A DNA stretch of 64,000 nt from Prochlorococcus marinus str. MIT 9201 (GTDB taxonomy: Bacteria > Cyanobacteriota > Cyanobacteriia > PCC-6307 > Cyanobiaceae): assembly GCF_000759955.1 (NCBI RefSeq), contig NZ_JNAL01000018.1, forward strand, positions 186,001 through 250,000. Reading direction: 5' to 3'. The notes beneath the pieces are model-generated. The model saw only the letters and a program-made list of their open reading frames with translations. It was not told where the DNA came from and did no database searches. Below are positions 7,336 to 16,276 of the stretch, one piece after another (positions within the stretch are counted from its first letter, which is position 1; each line of letters starts with the position of its first letter). The translations under genes were made by a program, and so were the position numbers.

Positions 7336-7728
7336 TTAAACTGCAAAAGAGCTTCCACAACCGCAAGTTTGAGAAGCATTAGGGTTTACAAAATTAAAGC
7401 CACCGCCAATTAATTCTTTACTAAAATCTAATTGCATACCATAAATATACAAGAGACTTTTAGGATCACAAACAACTTTAAAGCTTTGATCAGCTTTTAA
7501 TGAATACTCATAAACTTTATCATCGGGATTTATCTCATTACATCCTATAAAATCCATCGTATAACTCATTCCACTACAACCGCCTGATCTTACGCCAACC
7601 CTGAGTGCTTTTTTATCACTTTGTCCCTTTAATAAATTTGAAATTTGCTCTATAGCATCATTCGTAATTAAGATACCTTTGCCATCATCGGAATTCTGAA
7701 TTTCCTGTTTAACTTCTACATTTTCCAT
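7336..7728 (-). CDS. A-type iron-sulfur assembly protein (IscA/SufA/HesB family)
   Basis: Carrier that receives Fe-S clusters from the SUF scaffold and passes them to apoproteins. The three conserved cysteines are present: C51 in RSGGCSGMSY and C122 and C124 in the TCGCGSS C-terminus. I place the start at the ATG giving MENVEVKQ (130 aa); a longer frame adds 20 poorly conserved residues. It is the first gene of a four-gene minus-strand operon and diverges from crtQ with about 100 bases between. The sufBCDS operon lies 37 kb away. Confidence 0.88.
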   Translation of the reverse strand: MENVEVKQEIQNSDDGKGILITNDAIEQISNLLKGQSDKKALRVGVRSGGCSGMSYTMDFIGCNEINPDDKVYEYSLKADQSFKVVCDPKSLLYIYGMQLDFSKELIGGGFNFVNPNASQTCGCGSSFAV

Positions 7729-7827
7729 AAACAAAGAATTTCTACTATTTATAATATAAAAACATAAACGATAGGATGCATAGAACAAACAAAATCCAAA
7801 CCTGATTTGTTATAATTTTAAGAAAAA

Positions 7828-9282
7828 GTGAAAATTGCAATAGTTGGTTCTGGGTTAGCTGGTCTCACAGCAGCTGTTAATTTAGTTGATGAAGGCCACG
7901 AAGTGGAAATATATGAGAGCAGGTCATTCTGGGGAGGTAAAGTCGGAAGTTGGGAAGATAAGGATGGCAATCACATAGAAATGGGTTTACATGTATTTTT
8001 TTACAATTACGCAAATCTATTCAAATTAATGAAAAAAGTGGGAGCTTTAGATAATTTACTCCCGAAAGATCATACTCATTTATTTATCAATAATGGTGGA
8101 AATTTGAAATCATTAGATTTCAGATTTCCCTTGGGTGCTCCATTTAATGGACTAAAAGCTTTTTTTACCACCGAACAACTCACTTGGGTAGATAAGTTCA
8201 GAAATGCCTTAGCTTTAGGGACAAGTCCAATAGTTAGAGGATTGATAGATTATGAAGGCGCAATGAAAATAATTAGAGATCTAGATAAAATTAGTTTTAA
8301 AGAATGGTTTTTAAACCATGGTGGAAGTGAAAAAAGTTTAGAAAGAATGTGGGATCCTATTGCATATGCTTTAGGTTTTATTAATTGCAAAGATATTTCA
8401 GCAAGATGTATGCTAACGATCTTCATGATGTTTGCCTCAAAAACAGAAGCCTCAAAACTTAATCTTTTAAAAGGATCTCCACATAAGTGGTTAACACAAC
8501 CTATTGTCGACTACATCACAAACAAAGGAGCAAAAATCCATCTTAATCACAAGGTAGAAGAAATTATTTATGAGAAGGAATCCTCCTCTTATTCAGTTAA
8601 TCAGTTAAAAATATCTTCTCCTGAAGGAATTAAGGCAGTGTTTGCAGATAAATTTCTAGCAGCCTGTGATGTTCCTGGAATAAAAAAAATAATTCCAAAA
8701 GAGTGGTATCAATTTAAAGAATTTGAAGGTCTAAACAAACTTAGAGCAGTTGCTGTTGCTACAATCCAATTAAGATACGACGGTTGGGTTACCGAATTAC
8801 AAAAAGATAATACTGGAAACACACCAATTGGATTAGATAACCTTCTTTATTCTGCTGATGCGTCTTTCAGTTGCTTTGCAGATTTAGCATTAGCAAGTCC
8901 AGAAGATTATAGAAAAAAAGATATGGGATCACTTCTGCAATGTGTTTTGACTCCAGGCGATAGATGGATGGGAAGATCTACAGAAAGAATTACAAAAGAA
9001 ATAGATAAAGAGGTTCGCCGTCTATTCCCATCCTCAAAAAACCTTAAATTGCTTTGGAGTAATGTAGTACAAATTCCACAATCACTCTATAGAGAATCTC
9101 CAGGTATGGAGCCTTTCAGACCCGATCAAAGAACATCCATATCTAATTTCTTTATGGCTGGTAGTTACACAAAACAAGATTACATAGACTCTATGGAGGG
9201 AGCTACAATGAGTGGTCATTTAGCTGCTGCTGCAATTTTAGAGAAGAAAGCAGAACTAGCAAAAAATCTTGCAGTAAGCTAA
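7828..9282 (+). CDS. crtQ: Zeta-carotene desaturase
   Basis: FAD-dependent desaturase that turns zeta-carotene into lycopene on the thylakoid membrane, in carotenoid synthesis. The 484 aa begin with the dinucleotide-binding fold GSGLAG (7-12) and E30. [25 protein letters not shown] is close to the plant-type zeta-carotene desaturase and differs from phytoene desaturase. The [18 protein letters not shown] segment near the C-terminus completes the FAD site. It starts at GTG and is followed after 3 bases by the SRPBCC gene. The plant-type phytoene desaturase partner is not in the window. Confidence 0.88.
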   Translation: MKIAIVGSGLAGLTAAVNLVDEGHEVEIYESRSFWGGKVGSWEDKDGNHIEMGLHVFFYNYANLFKLMKKVGALDNLLPKDHTHLFINNGGNLKSLDFRFPLGAPFNGLKAFFTTEQLTWVDKFRNALALGTSPIVRGLIDYEGAMKIIRDLDKISFKEWFLNHGGSEKSLERMWDPIAYALGFINCKDISARCMLTIFMMFASKTEASKLNLLKGSPHKWLTQPIVDYITNKGAKIHLNHKVEEIIYEKESSSYSVNQLKISSPEGIKAVFADKFLAACDVPGIKKIIPKEWYQFKEFEGLNKLRAVAVATIQLRYDGWVTELQKDNTGNTPIGLDNLLYSADASFSCFADLALASPEDYRKKDMGSLLQCVLTPGDRWMGRSTERITKEIDKEVRRLFPSSKNLKLLWSNVVQIPQSLYRESPGMEPFRPDQRTSISNFFMAGSYTKQDYIDSMEGATMSGHLAAAAILEKKAELAKNLAVS

Positions 9283-9285
9283 TTT

Positions 9286-9756
9286 ATGGGTACTTGGCTA
9301 AAACATGACGTAATAACAGTTGTTAATGCGCCTCTTGAAAATGTTTGGAATACATGGAGTGATTTAGACTCAATGTCACTTTGGATGAGCTGGATTGAAT
9401 CTGTAAAAACAGTTGATGAAGAGACTAATACATTGCCAGATTTAACAGAATGGACTTTAGCTGCAAATGGCTTTAGGTTTAAATGGAAAGCTCAAATTAC
9501 CGAAAGAGTCGAAAAAAACAAACTTAAATGGAAATCTATAGGGGGTTTACCAACTGAGGGTTCAGTGGTTTTTGAAAGTAAAAGTGATCAAATCACAATG
9601 GTAAACTTAGCCATAACTTATGAGCTACCTAAAATGATTGCGCGCTTTATGGAAGAAAATATACTAGGCAAAATGGTTACAAACGAATTACAAGCTAATA
9701 TTGATAGGTTCAAAGATTTAGTTGAAAAGAACTATAGAAAAAATTTTTCTAACTAA
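9286..9756 (+). CDS. SRPBCC/polyketide-cyclase-type protein
   Basis: A 156-aa START-like (SRPBCC) protein, a helix-grip fold that binds hydrophobic ligands. The N-terminal strand TVVNAPLENVWNTWSDL and the late FMEENILGKMVTNELQANIDRF helix are typical. It is 3 bases after crtQ, so co-translation and a link to carotenoid handling are likely by context, but no function is shown. The 3' end overlaps hemD by 8 bases. Confidence 0.8.
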   Translation: MGTWLKHDVITVVNAPLENVWNTWSDLDSMSLWMSWIESVKTVDEETNTLPDLTEWTLAANGFRFKWKAQITERVEKNKLKWKSIGGLPTEGSVVFESKSDQITMVNLAITYELPKMIARFMEENILGKMVTNELQANIDRFKDLVEKNYRKNFSN

Positions 9757-10546
9757 ATATATTAATTGCCACATCAAGTAGTCCTTCAAAAGTATATTTT
9801 TGTGCCTGACTATCAACTCTTCCAAAAATCTTTTTACATATTTTTGTTGTCTGAGGTCCAATAGTTAACAACTTAATTTGATCAAAATATTTCAACCATT
9901 GTATACCAAGTTTTTTTTCTAGTAAAAGAGCAGCATTTGATACGGTTTTACCGCTTGAGAAAATAATTGCGTCGACTCTTCGATTAGAAATAATATCAAT
10001 TGTTTCTTCCGGAATTGTGTCAGGACATCTAGTTTCATATGCAGCAACCTCAAATACGCGGGAACCAGCCTTTCTAAATTGATCTGCAATTAGATCCCTA
10101 CCACCTGTTTGAACTCTTGGTACAAAAACTCTAAGTCCATAACCAGATACTGGGAAATTATCAATTAAACTTTCAGCAACAAATTCTGGAGGTATGAAAT
10201 CAGCCTTAATCCCTAAATCATCAAGAGTTTTTGAGGTTTTTTCTCCGACTACAGCGATTTTTGTTTTTTTAGCACACTCTTTTAATGAACTATTAAAATG
10301 ATTTAGTCTTTTATCTACAAATTTGATCCCATTACTACTGGAAAAAATAATCCAATGAAAATCATTTATTTGATTTAATGCTTCGTCAAGAGGATTCAAA
10401 TCATCAGGATCACCAATGCTTATTGCAGGCAAATCAAATACATTAGCGCCCTTGCTTGTAAATATCTTCTTTATATCTAATATCCCTTCTTTTGATCGAG
10501 TGATAATTATATTTCTTTGATCAAGGGGTAGATCAACTATTGGCAT
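9749..10546 (-). CDS. hemD: Uroporphyrinogen-III synthase
   Basis: Cyclises hydroxymethylbilane to uroporphyrinogen III, the last common step to haem, chlorophyll and B12, in the cytosol. The two-domain pattern is visible: IIITRSKEGILDIKK at the N-terminus, DFHWIIFSSSNGIKF, and the second-half IIFSSGKTVSNA with LLTIGPQTTKICKK near the end. I prefer the ATG giving MPIVDLPLDQ (265 aa) to a TTG four codons upstream. It overlaps rbfA by 14 bases, and both follow a DUF751 gene, suggesting an operon. Confidence 0.85.
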   Translation of the reverse strand: MPIVDLPLDQRNIIITRSKEGILDIKKIFTSKGANVFDLPAISIGDPDDLNPLDEALNQINDFHWIIFSSSNGIKFVDKRLNHFNSSLKECAKKTKIAVVGEKTSKTLDDLGIKADFIPPEFVAESLIDNFPVSGYGLRVFVPRVQTGGRDLIADQFRKAGSRVFEVAAYETRCPDTIPEETIDIISNRRVDAIIFSSGKTVSNAALLLEKKLGIQWLKYFDQIKLLTIGPQTTKICKKIFGRVDSQAQKYTFEGLLDVAINIFS

Positions 10547-10925
10547 CCTTTTCCTCAAGATAATTATTTTGATTTTTATTTTTTAATTCATCAAGAAGTT
10601 TCAAGACTGATAATCCTTTATCAAGAACAACATCGTCTTTAAAAATTATCTCAGGAACTCTTCTCATTTCTATTCTTTTACCTAAACTATATCTTATAGA
10701 GCTTTTAGCAGTATTCAAATTTGCCACAATTTCTTTCCTCACTTTATCTTGAGCAGTTGAAGTTATGTAAATTTTACAGTGTTGCAAATCCCCTGATAAA
10801 TCAATCTTAGAAATATTAACGAAATAATCTCTAATAAGATCATTTTCCAAATCATTCTGCAAAATAATGGTTATTTCTTTCTTCAAAAGAGAAGAAACTT
10901 TTGCAAGACGGTAATTGTTTGGCAT
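10533..10925 (-). CDS. rbfA: 30S ribosome-binding factor A
   Basis: Small KH-like protein that aids late maturation of the 16S rRNA 5' end in the 30S subunit. The 130 aa begin MPNNYRLAKVSSLLKKEITIIL and carry the family-typical DLQHCKIYI and RIEMRRVPEIIFKDD segments, with a short acidic/lysine tail. The ATG overlaps the DUF751 stop as TAATG, so translation is probably coupled. hemD follows with a 14-base overlap. Confidence 0.92.
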   Translation of the reverse strand: MPNNYRLAKVSSLLKKEITIILQNDLENDLIRDYFVNISKIDLSGDLQHCKIYITSTAQDKVRKEIVANLNTAKSSIRYSLGKRIEMRRVPEIIFKDDVVLDKGLSVLKLLDELKNKNQNNYLEEKDANS

Positions 10926-11134
10926 TATGGTTGTAAATTATTCGGGTTTGTCATCGCTTGCAAGACAAAATAAACAGTTATGAAAGCACTTAAGACAGAA
11001 GATATCAATCCTACTATTGTGAGTGGATTTGATCTATTCTTGAATAAAGGTTCAAGCAATGCAACAAGTCCTCCAATAATAATGGATATTAAATACTTGG
11101 GATATCTTGCAACATTAGAGAAAAATTCGCCCAT
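10925..11134 (-). CDS. DUF751 (Ycf33-like) membrane protein
   Basis: A 69-aa protein with two hydrophobic segments; its FFSNVARYPKYLISIIIGGL and following short loop match DUF751, related to plastid Ycf33. The ATG at 11134 gives the family-like MGEFFSNV start; a GTG three codons earlier is an alternative. Stop and rbfA start overlap as TAATG. Function unknown; a thylakoid location is inferred. Confidence 0.75.
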   Translation of the reverse strand: MGEFFSNVARYPKYLISIIIGGLVALLEPLFKNRSNPLTIVGLISSVLSAFITVYFVLQAMTNPNNLQP

Positions 11135-11188
11135 CAGCTCCACAAATAGATTACTTTTTTAGCTAAGTTTTAACAAACATTAAACAGC

Positions 11189-11914
11189 ATGATCACATTA
11201 TATCAATTTAGGCATAGTGCTTTTTGTTTAAAAACAAGAATGGCTCTGCATGCAAAAAAACTACAATATAGAGTTGAAGAAGTAACGCCTGGAATAGGTC
11301 AATTTGAAATCTTTAAATTATCAGGGCAAAAACAAGTCCCTGTAATAGTCGATAGTAATGATCAAATTATTCATGACTCATCAACAATCTGCGAATATAT
11401 AGATAAAAAAAATGATAACAATCCACTTTTTCCTGAGGACCCAATATTATTTGCACAATGCAAACTAATTGAAGACTGGGCAGATACGACAATGGCTACA
11501 ACTTGTAGAAAAACATTAATAAAATCTGCAATAGAAAATCCACAGCTAAGAACTGCATTACTTCCAGATGAAATACCTTCTTCAGTTAAAAGTATTGTTG
11601 ATAAATTACCTTTTGATAATCTCAGTAAAATTTCTAATGTAGTTTTGTCTTCTAAAGATAATTTAGAACTCCAAAAATTACTGGAAGCTTTATCAAAATC
11701 CTTGATCAACAAAAAATATTTAGTTGGAGATAATTTATCAATTGCAGACATTTCAATTGCTGCTCAATTATCCCTTCTTAAATTTCCAAAGTCTGCAGGA
11801 CCAATTCTTTCAGGAGAGGGGAGCCAAGAATATATAAATAACCCTTATTTAGAAAATCTTTTTATGTGGAGGAACAATTTAGAAGAATATCTTTTTAGTG
11901 CTAACTCTCAATAA
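11189..11914 (+). CDS. Glutathione S-transferase family protein
   Basis: A 241-aa protein with an N-terminal thioredoxin-fold GST domain (about 1-78) containing the KQVPVIVDSN cis-proline and the DSSTICEYI motif that binds the glutathione gamma-Glu. The C-terminal helical domain includes NKKYLVGDNLSIADISIAAQLSL, the typical N-capping box. Substrate is unknown; detoxification or a maleylacetoacetate isomerase-like reaction is possible. The 3' end overlaps the converging lumenal protein gene by 14 bases. Confidence 0.85.
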   Translation: MITLYQFRHSAFCLKTRMALHAKKLQYRVEEVTPGIGQFEIFKLSGQKQVPVIVDSNDQIIHDSSTICEYIDKKNDNNPLFPEDPILFAQCKLIEDWADTTMATTCRKTLIKSAIENPQLRTALLPDEIPSSVKSIVDKLPFDNLSKISNVVLSSKDNLELQKLLEALSKSLINKKYLVGDNLSIADISIAAQLSLLKFPKSAGPILSGEGSQEYINNPYLENLFMWRNNLEEYLFSANSQ

Positions 11915-12608
11915 ATTCAAACTTCAATTTATATTTATTTGTTTTTATAGCATGAATAGAAGGATCGCCAACTTTTGAACCATAAGAAGCAACATATTGC
12001 ACTCCACAAATTGATGGTTTGATTGAATTATCAACTTCAAATATTTCCTCAGGACATTTTTGAAATTTACTAATGGTCTCTACCTGATTAATCCTTGAAG
12101 CACCTGGCTTATGCACTGTTTGTATAACCAGCTCATCTGCGAAAAAAATATTATCATCTTGGATCTGATTTCTCCCTGTAATTCTTGAATCGATATAAAA
12201 ATCATCTTTTAAATACGTAATTTGATTATTAATAGATTGAGGATCATTTACAACCTTGATTAAGGTGTCACCAAATATTGCTTTTCCAATAGATTCAGAA
12301 TTTTTTGCACGATTACCAATAATTAAATCTGAATCATTCTTAAAGAAATTTACTTTATAAAAAACTGGCTCTTCTGCATCATTAATTATGTCTTGAGAAG
12401 TAACAAGCCAATTACCCTCGAACCATTTAGGATAAATTAAATCCTTAGAAGTATCAGATAATTTAAAATTTGGCAAATATAATTCTGGCCATTGATTTAC
12501 ACGATTTTCCAAAAACTCTTTTACGTTAGAATCTACTAGAGCAAAAGAACTTTCTAAAAAAACTCCTTGAAAAATCAAGCAAAGAATTAATCCAAGAAGA
12601 ATTTTCAT
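11901..12608 (-). CDS. Exported (probably lumenal) protein, DUF6816-like
   Basis: A 235-aa protein with a clear signal peptide (MKILLGLILCLIFQGVFLESSFA) likely cut near residue 23, then a beta-rich domain with YPKWFEGNWLVTSQ and FADELVIQTVHKPG. I think it is the DUF6816 family, found in cyanobacteria and plastid lumens, but this is from memory. Its start codon is one base away from the start codon of the divergent CRR7-like gene. Confidence 0.65.
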   Translation of the reverse strand: MKILLGLILCLIFQGVFLESSFALVDSNVKEFLENRVNQWPELYLPNFKLSDTSKDLIYPKWFEGNWLVTSQDIINDAEEPVFYKVNFFKNDSDLIIGNRAKNSESIGKAIFGDTLIKVVNDPQSINNQITYLKDDFYIDSRITGRNQIQDDNIFFADELVIQTVHKPGASRINQVETISKFQKCPEEIFEVDNSIKPSICGVQYVASYGSKVGDPSIHAIKTNKYKLKFEFIES

Positions 12609-12609
12609 T

Positions 12610-12867
12610 ATGTCAAATCCACTAATAAGAGCATCAGATCACTATGTATTATTAGAGCCAGATTCAAAAGAAAAAATTGTATCAAAACAAGAAGCAATTT
12701 TATGGTTGAAGAATTGGCTCAATAAGATAGAAACACAAACAATATATCAAAATATAAAAGATACTGATCAGGAATTTTTTGAAGAATTATTGGAAAGTAC
12801 TTATGAATTAGAAATAAAATTAGGATACGTTATCAAATGGTTTGCGGTAAGAATTGAACCAGATTAA
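12610..12867 (+). CDS. CRR7-like (chlororespiratory reduction 7) family protein
   Basis: An 85-aa soluble protein. SDHYVLLEPDSKEKIVSKQEA, the ESTYELEIKLG segment and the C-terminal KWFAVRIEPD match the CRR7 family, which in plants is needed to assemble the NDH complex. ndhO at 4.2 kb supports an NDH context. ATG start; a 4-base overlap with the converging aroK. Family assignment is from recognition and moderately sure. Confidence 0.7.
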   Translation: MSNPLIRASDHYVLLEPDSKEKIVSKQEAILWLKNWLNKIETQTIYQNIKDTDQEFFEELLESTYELEIKLGYVIKWFAVRIEPD

Positions 12868-13421
12868 TTAATTATTTCTTTGTGAATTGCATTAATTATT
12901 TTCATAGCAACTTCTCCAATATTTTCTTTTTTTACCTGGATTTTTAGATCTGCTTGAGAATATAAATTTTCTCTAGATTTTAAAATGCTCATATATAAAT
13001 CATTTAGATTCTTGCCCTGTAGTAGTGGCCTTTTTTCAATTTCATTTTTCAATCTTTCAATTGCTATATCTTTGTCGAGATCTATCCAAGCAATTATTCC
13101 CTGTCTTAAGATTCCCCAGTTTTCTGATTTAGTAACTATCCCTCCTCCAGTTGATATGACTAATGAAGGAATTTTGATGGTTTCTTTGAGGCAGTTTGCT
13201 TCTAATTCACGGAAATTCTCTTCTCCCTCATCATTAAAAATTTGATTAATAGATTTTTTTGCCAACTTTTCTATTAATGAATCTAAATCAATATATTTAT
13301 ACTGCAATAATTCAGCCAGCTTCAAACCTGTTTGTGACTTACCACAACCCATCATACCTATTAAAAATATGCTTCTTCCCTTAATAGAACGGACTGTTTT
13401 TTCGATAATGGATTGTTCCAT
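12864..13421 (-). CDS. aroK: Shikimate kinase
   Basis: Phosphorylates shikimate to shikimate-3-phosphate in aromatic amino acid synthesis, using ATP. The P-loop GMMGCGKS is at 22-29, the shikimate-binding D near DLDSLIEK, R in FRELEAN, and GGGIVTK near residue 90. The lid motif KRPLL follows. At 185 aa it is normal. ATG start; divergent from the pterin synthase gene. Confidence 0.92.
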   Translation of the reverse strand: MEQSIIEKTVRSIKGRSIFLIGMMGCGKSQTGLKLAELLQYKYIDLDSLIEKLAKKSINQIFNDEGEENFRELEANCLKETIKIPSLVISTGGGIVTKSENWGILRQGIIAWIDLDKDIAIERLKNEIEKRPLLQGKNLNDLYMSILKSRENLYSQADLKIQVKKENIGEVAMKIINAIHKEIIN

Positions 13422-13471
13422 GAAGACAAAAGCGTATTTAAAACCTTAAGATAGTATTATTGCAGAAAGCT

Positions 13472-14398
13472 ATGACTTCTACACAATCCAATTCATTACA
13501 TGGAAAGGGGCGTGAATGCGTCATAACTCGACGCGCCTGCTTTAGTTCTAGTCATCGTTATTGGCTTCCTGAAAAAAGTCCAGAAGAAAATCTATCTCTT
13601 TTTGGAAAGTGTAGTTTTGCTCCGGGACATGGTCATAACTATGAACTCATTGTATCAATGGGTGGAGAACTAGACTCGGATGGAATGGTCTTAAATCTCT
13701 CTGATGTAAAACACTCTATTAAAAATGAGGTTACTGGACAATTAGATTTTCGTTTTTTAAATGATGTCTGGCCAGAATTTAATATTTATAATCAGGATGG
13801 AATACTCCCGACAACCGAAGCATTAGTTCAGGTCATTTGGAATCGTTTAAAAAATGATTTACCTCTTACAAATTTAAGACTTTATGAAAGCCCTACTTTA
13901 TGGGCAGATTATTTTGGAAAAAACATGGAAGCTTTATTAACAGTTCAAAGTCATTTCAATGCAGCTCATAGATTAGCCAAAGATGAAATCTCCTTAAGTG
14001 AAAACAAAAAAATTTATGGTAAATGCGCAAGAATAAATGGACATGGTCATAACTATTTTCTTGATGTGACTGTTCGAGGACAAATAAATCCTAGGACGGG
14101 CATGATTTGTGATTTACCATCATTACAAGCAATTATTGATGATCTTATTGTTGAACAGTTTGATCATACTTTTTTAAATAAAGATATTGAATATTTCAAA
14201 ACTTGCGTTCCAACATGTGAAAATATTGCATTACATATTTCTGATATCCTTTCATCTCCAATTAAAAATATTGGAGCAAATTTACACAAGATTAGACTCC
14301 AAGAAAGTCCTAATAATGCTGCTGAGATTTATGTTGAGCAAACCATACAAAATTCTCTACAAAAGAAACTTGAAAATTCATTAGTTGCTCAAACTTGA
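13472..14398 (+). CDS. Two-domain 6-pyruvoyl-tetrahydropterin synthase family protein
   Basis: Tandem PTPS domains in one 308-aa protein. Numbering uses the ATG start; a TTG four codons upstream is possible. The N-domain (about 15-145) keeps a zinc ligand set (H28, H53, H55) and Cys47, but the catalytic Asp-His pair is D92-F93, so the His is lost. The C-domain (about 155-290) has H166, Cys185, H191, H193 and D231-H232 intact. Both use a Cys-x5-HGH spacing, as in PTPS proper, rather than the Cys-x3-HGH of QueD. By family it would make 6-pyruvoyl-tetrahydropterin from dihydroneopterin triphosphate, perhaps for a cyanobacterial pteridine glycoside (inferred). It overlaps the reductase gene by 4 bases. 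Confidence 0.85.
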   Translation: MTSTQSNSLHGKGRECVITRRACFSSSHRYWLPEKSPEENLSLFGKCSFAPGHGHNYELIVSMGGELDSDGMVLNLSDVKHSIKNEVTGQLDFRFLNDVWPEFNIYNQDGILPTTEALVQVIWNRLKNDLPLTNLRLYESPTLWADYFGKNMEALLTVQSHFNAAHRLAKDEISLSENKKIYGKCARINGHGHNYFLDVTVRGQINPRTGMICDLPSLQAIIDDLIVEQFDHTFLNKDIEYFKTCVPTCENIALHISDILSSPIKNIGANLHKIRLQESPNNAAEIYVEQTIQNSLQKKLENSLVAQT

Positions 14399-15045
14399 GT
14401 ATTCCAAAAGTAACAATAGTTATAGCGTCGAGTCTTGATGGGCGAATTGCATTTCCTGAAGGTGGAGAGTCTCATCTTGGAAGCGAAGAAGATAAAAAAA
14501 TGTTAAACCAAAACTTATCAATAGTTGATGCCACCATTTTTGGTTTAGGTACTTTAATAGCTCATCAATCAACTTACCTAATTAAGAATCTCAATAACAA
14601 TGAGAAAGTAAAAATATCAAAAACACAACCAATATCTATAGTTGCTTCGAATAGCAAAAAATTTAACAGTAATTGGAAATACTTTCGTCAACCAATTAGA
14701 AGATGGCTAATAAGCTCAAGTAAAGTTGATAATTTATCGAATAAAGACTTCGAGAGACAGCTCTTTTTCGAAGATTCATGGGAGAAAACTTTAATTTCAC
14801 TAAAAAAACAAGGAATAAATGATCTAGCTCTTTTAGGAGGTGCAAAACTTATAAATTCTTTTATAAAAGAGGATCTAATAACAGATATAAAAATTACAAT
14901 AATTCCACAAATAATTGGAGGTAGATATACATGGATCCCTCCAGAACAAACAAATGAGATTTTTAATCTCAAAAGACTATGGGAAATAAAATCAATTGAA
15001 AATTTAATGAATAATGAAATTCACGTTCATTACAAAAAAATTTGA
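14395..15045 (+). CDS. RibD C-terminal-type reductase
   Basis: A 216-aa dihydrofolate-reductase-fold protein like the reductase half of RibD: VTIVIASSLDGRIAFPEGGESHLG at the start, VDATIFGLGTL in the middle and LLGGAKLINSF plus IIPQIIGG near the end. No deaminase domain is attached. Start is TTG overlapping the upstream stop as TTGA; no other start keeps the first strand. Coupling to the pterin synthase suggests it reduces a pterin or a riboflavin pyrimidine precursor; which is not shown. Confidence 0.8.
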   Translation: MSIPKVTIVIASSLDGRIAFPEGGESHLGSEEDKKMLNQNLSIVDATIFGLGTLIAHQSTYLIKNLNNNEKVKISKTQPISIVASNSKKFNSNWKYFRQPIRRWLISSSKVDNLSNKDFERQLFFEDSWEKTLISLKKQGINDLALLGGAKLINSFIKEDLITDIKITIIPQIIGGRYTWIPPEQTNEIFNLKRLWEIKSIENLMNNEIHVHYKKI

Positions 15046-15062
15046 AATAAATTTAATAATAA

Positions 15063-16217
15063 ATGAACCAAAAAATACATAAAGTTGAAGTCAAATTGTC
15101 AATTAAGGAAATCTCCAAGGATATATGGCAAGAATTAGCAAATGAAATCAATAATCCATTTTATGGATGGACCTGGCTTAAAAACCTTGAAATCTCAAAA
15201 AGTGTTTCAAGAGAAACGGGTTGGCAGCCTTTATATTTTGTTGCTTATAAAAATGAAGAAATAGTGGGAATTGCTCCACTTTTTTTAAAAAATCATAGCT
15301 ATGGAGAATTCATTTTTGATCAATCATTTGCAAGATTAGCTCAAGAGCTGAATTTAAATTATTACCCTAAATTAATTGGAATGAGTCCTTATAGTCCTGT
15401 AAATGGATATCAATTTCTTTATAAAAAAAATAGAGATAAAAAAGAAATAACAAATTTGCTTATAAACCATATCGAAAGCTTTGCGATTACAAACAAAATT
15501 TTAAGTTGTAATTTCTTATACATTGATGAAAGCTGGGGCAACCATCTTAAATCTTTGGGATACCATGAATGGATAAATTCCATTAGTGAATGGAGGAATA
15601 ATGGAGAAAAAACGTTTGATGATTTTCTTTCTAGATTTAACTCTAATCAGAGAAAAAATATAAAAAAAGAAAGAAAATCAATTACTAAACAAGATATTAA
15701 AGTAGAAATTTTTGATGAAGATGATATTAACCAAGAAATCCTCAAAAAAATGCATTATTTTTATGAACAACATTGTTCGAGGTGGGGAGTTTGGGGAAGT
15801 AAATATCTAACATCTACATTTTTCGAAAAAATTGTTGATAATAAAAAAAATCTTTTACTTTTTAGCGCATCAAAAAATAATACAAATGATATTTTTGCTA
15901 TGTCAATGTGCGTTAAAAATAAAAACAACTTATGGGGTAGATATTGGGGTAGTCAAGAAGAAATATCTAATTTACATTTTGAATTATGCTATTACCAGCC
16001 TATTGAATGGGCAATAAAAAATGGTATTCATTTGTTTGATCCTGGAGCGGGGGGTAAACATAAAAGGCGGAGGGGGTTTTTTGCAAAAAACACCATTAGC
16101 TTGCATAAGTGGTTTGACAAAAATATGGAAAATATAATCTATCCTTGGCTAAATGAAGTTAATAAACAAACCGAGATGGAAATTGATTTTGAAAATAAAT
16201 CTATACCCTTTAAATAA
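15063..16217 (+). CDS. DUF482 / GNAT-like N-acyltransferase family protein
   Basis: A 384-aa soluble protein of the DUF482 family, an acyltransferase-like double-GNAT fold. Visible marks are ETGWQPLYFVAYKNEEIVGIAPLFLK, the RFNSNQRKNIKKERK segment and HLFDPGAGGKHKRRRGF near the C-terminus. It follows the reductase by 17 bases and is probably in the same transcript. The acceptor is unknown; peptidoglycan or small peptides have been proposed for relatives. Confidence 0.75.
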   Translation: MNQKIHKVEVKLSIKEISKDIWQELANEINNPFYGWTWLKNLEISKSVSRETGWQPLYFVAYKNEEIVGIAPLFLKNHSYGEFIFDQSFARLAQELNLNYYPKLIGMSPYSPVNGYQFLYKKNRDKKEITNLLINHIESFAITNKILSCNFLYIDESWGNHLKSLGYHEWINSISEWRNNGEKTFDDFLSRFNSNQRKNIKKERKSITKQDIKVEIFDEDDINQEILKKMHYFYEQHCSRWGVWGSKYLTSTFFEKIVDNKKNLLLFSASKNNTNDIFAMSMCVKNKNNLWGRYWGSQEEISNLHFELCYYQPIEWAIKNGIHLFDPGAGGKHKRRRGFFAKNTISLHKWFDKNMENIIYPWLNEVNKQTEMEIDFENKSIPFK

Positions 16218-16276
16218 AAAATAATTTGGCTTTATCAAAGATTATATTAGTAATATAGTTTTATTTACTTCTAAGA

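Noticed and set aside
10980-11162. Plus-strand ORF over the DUF751 gene
   Set aside because: Shadow of a real small membrane-protein gene on the minus strand.
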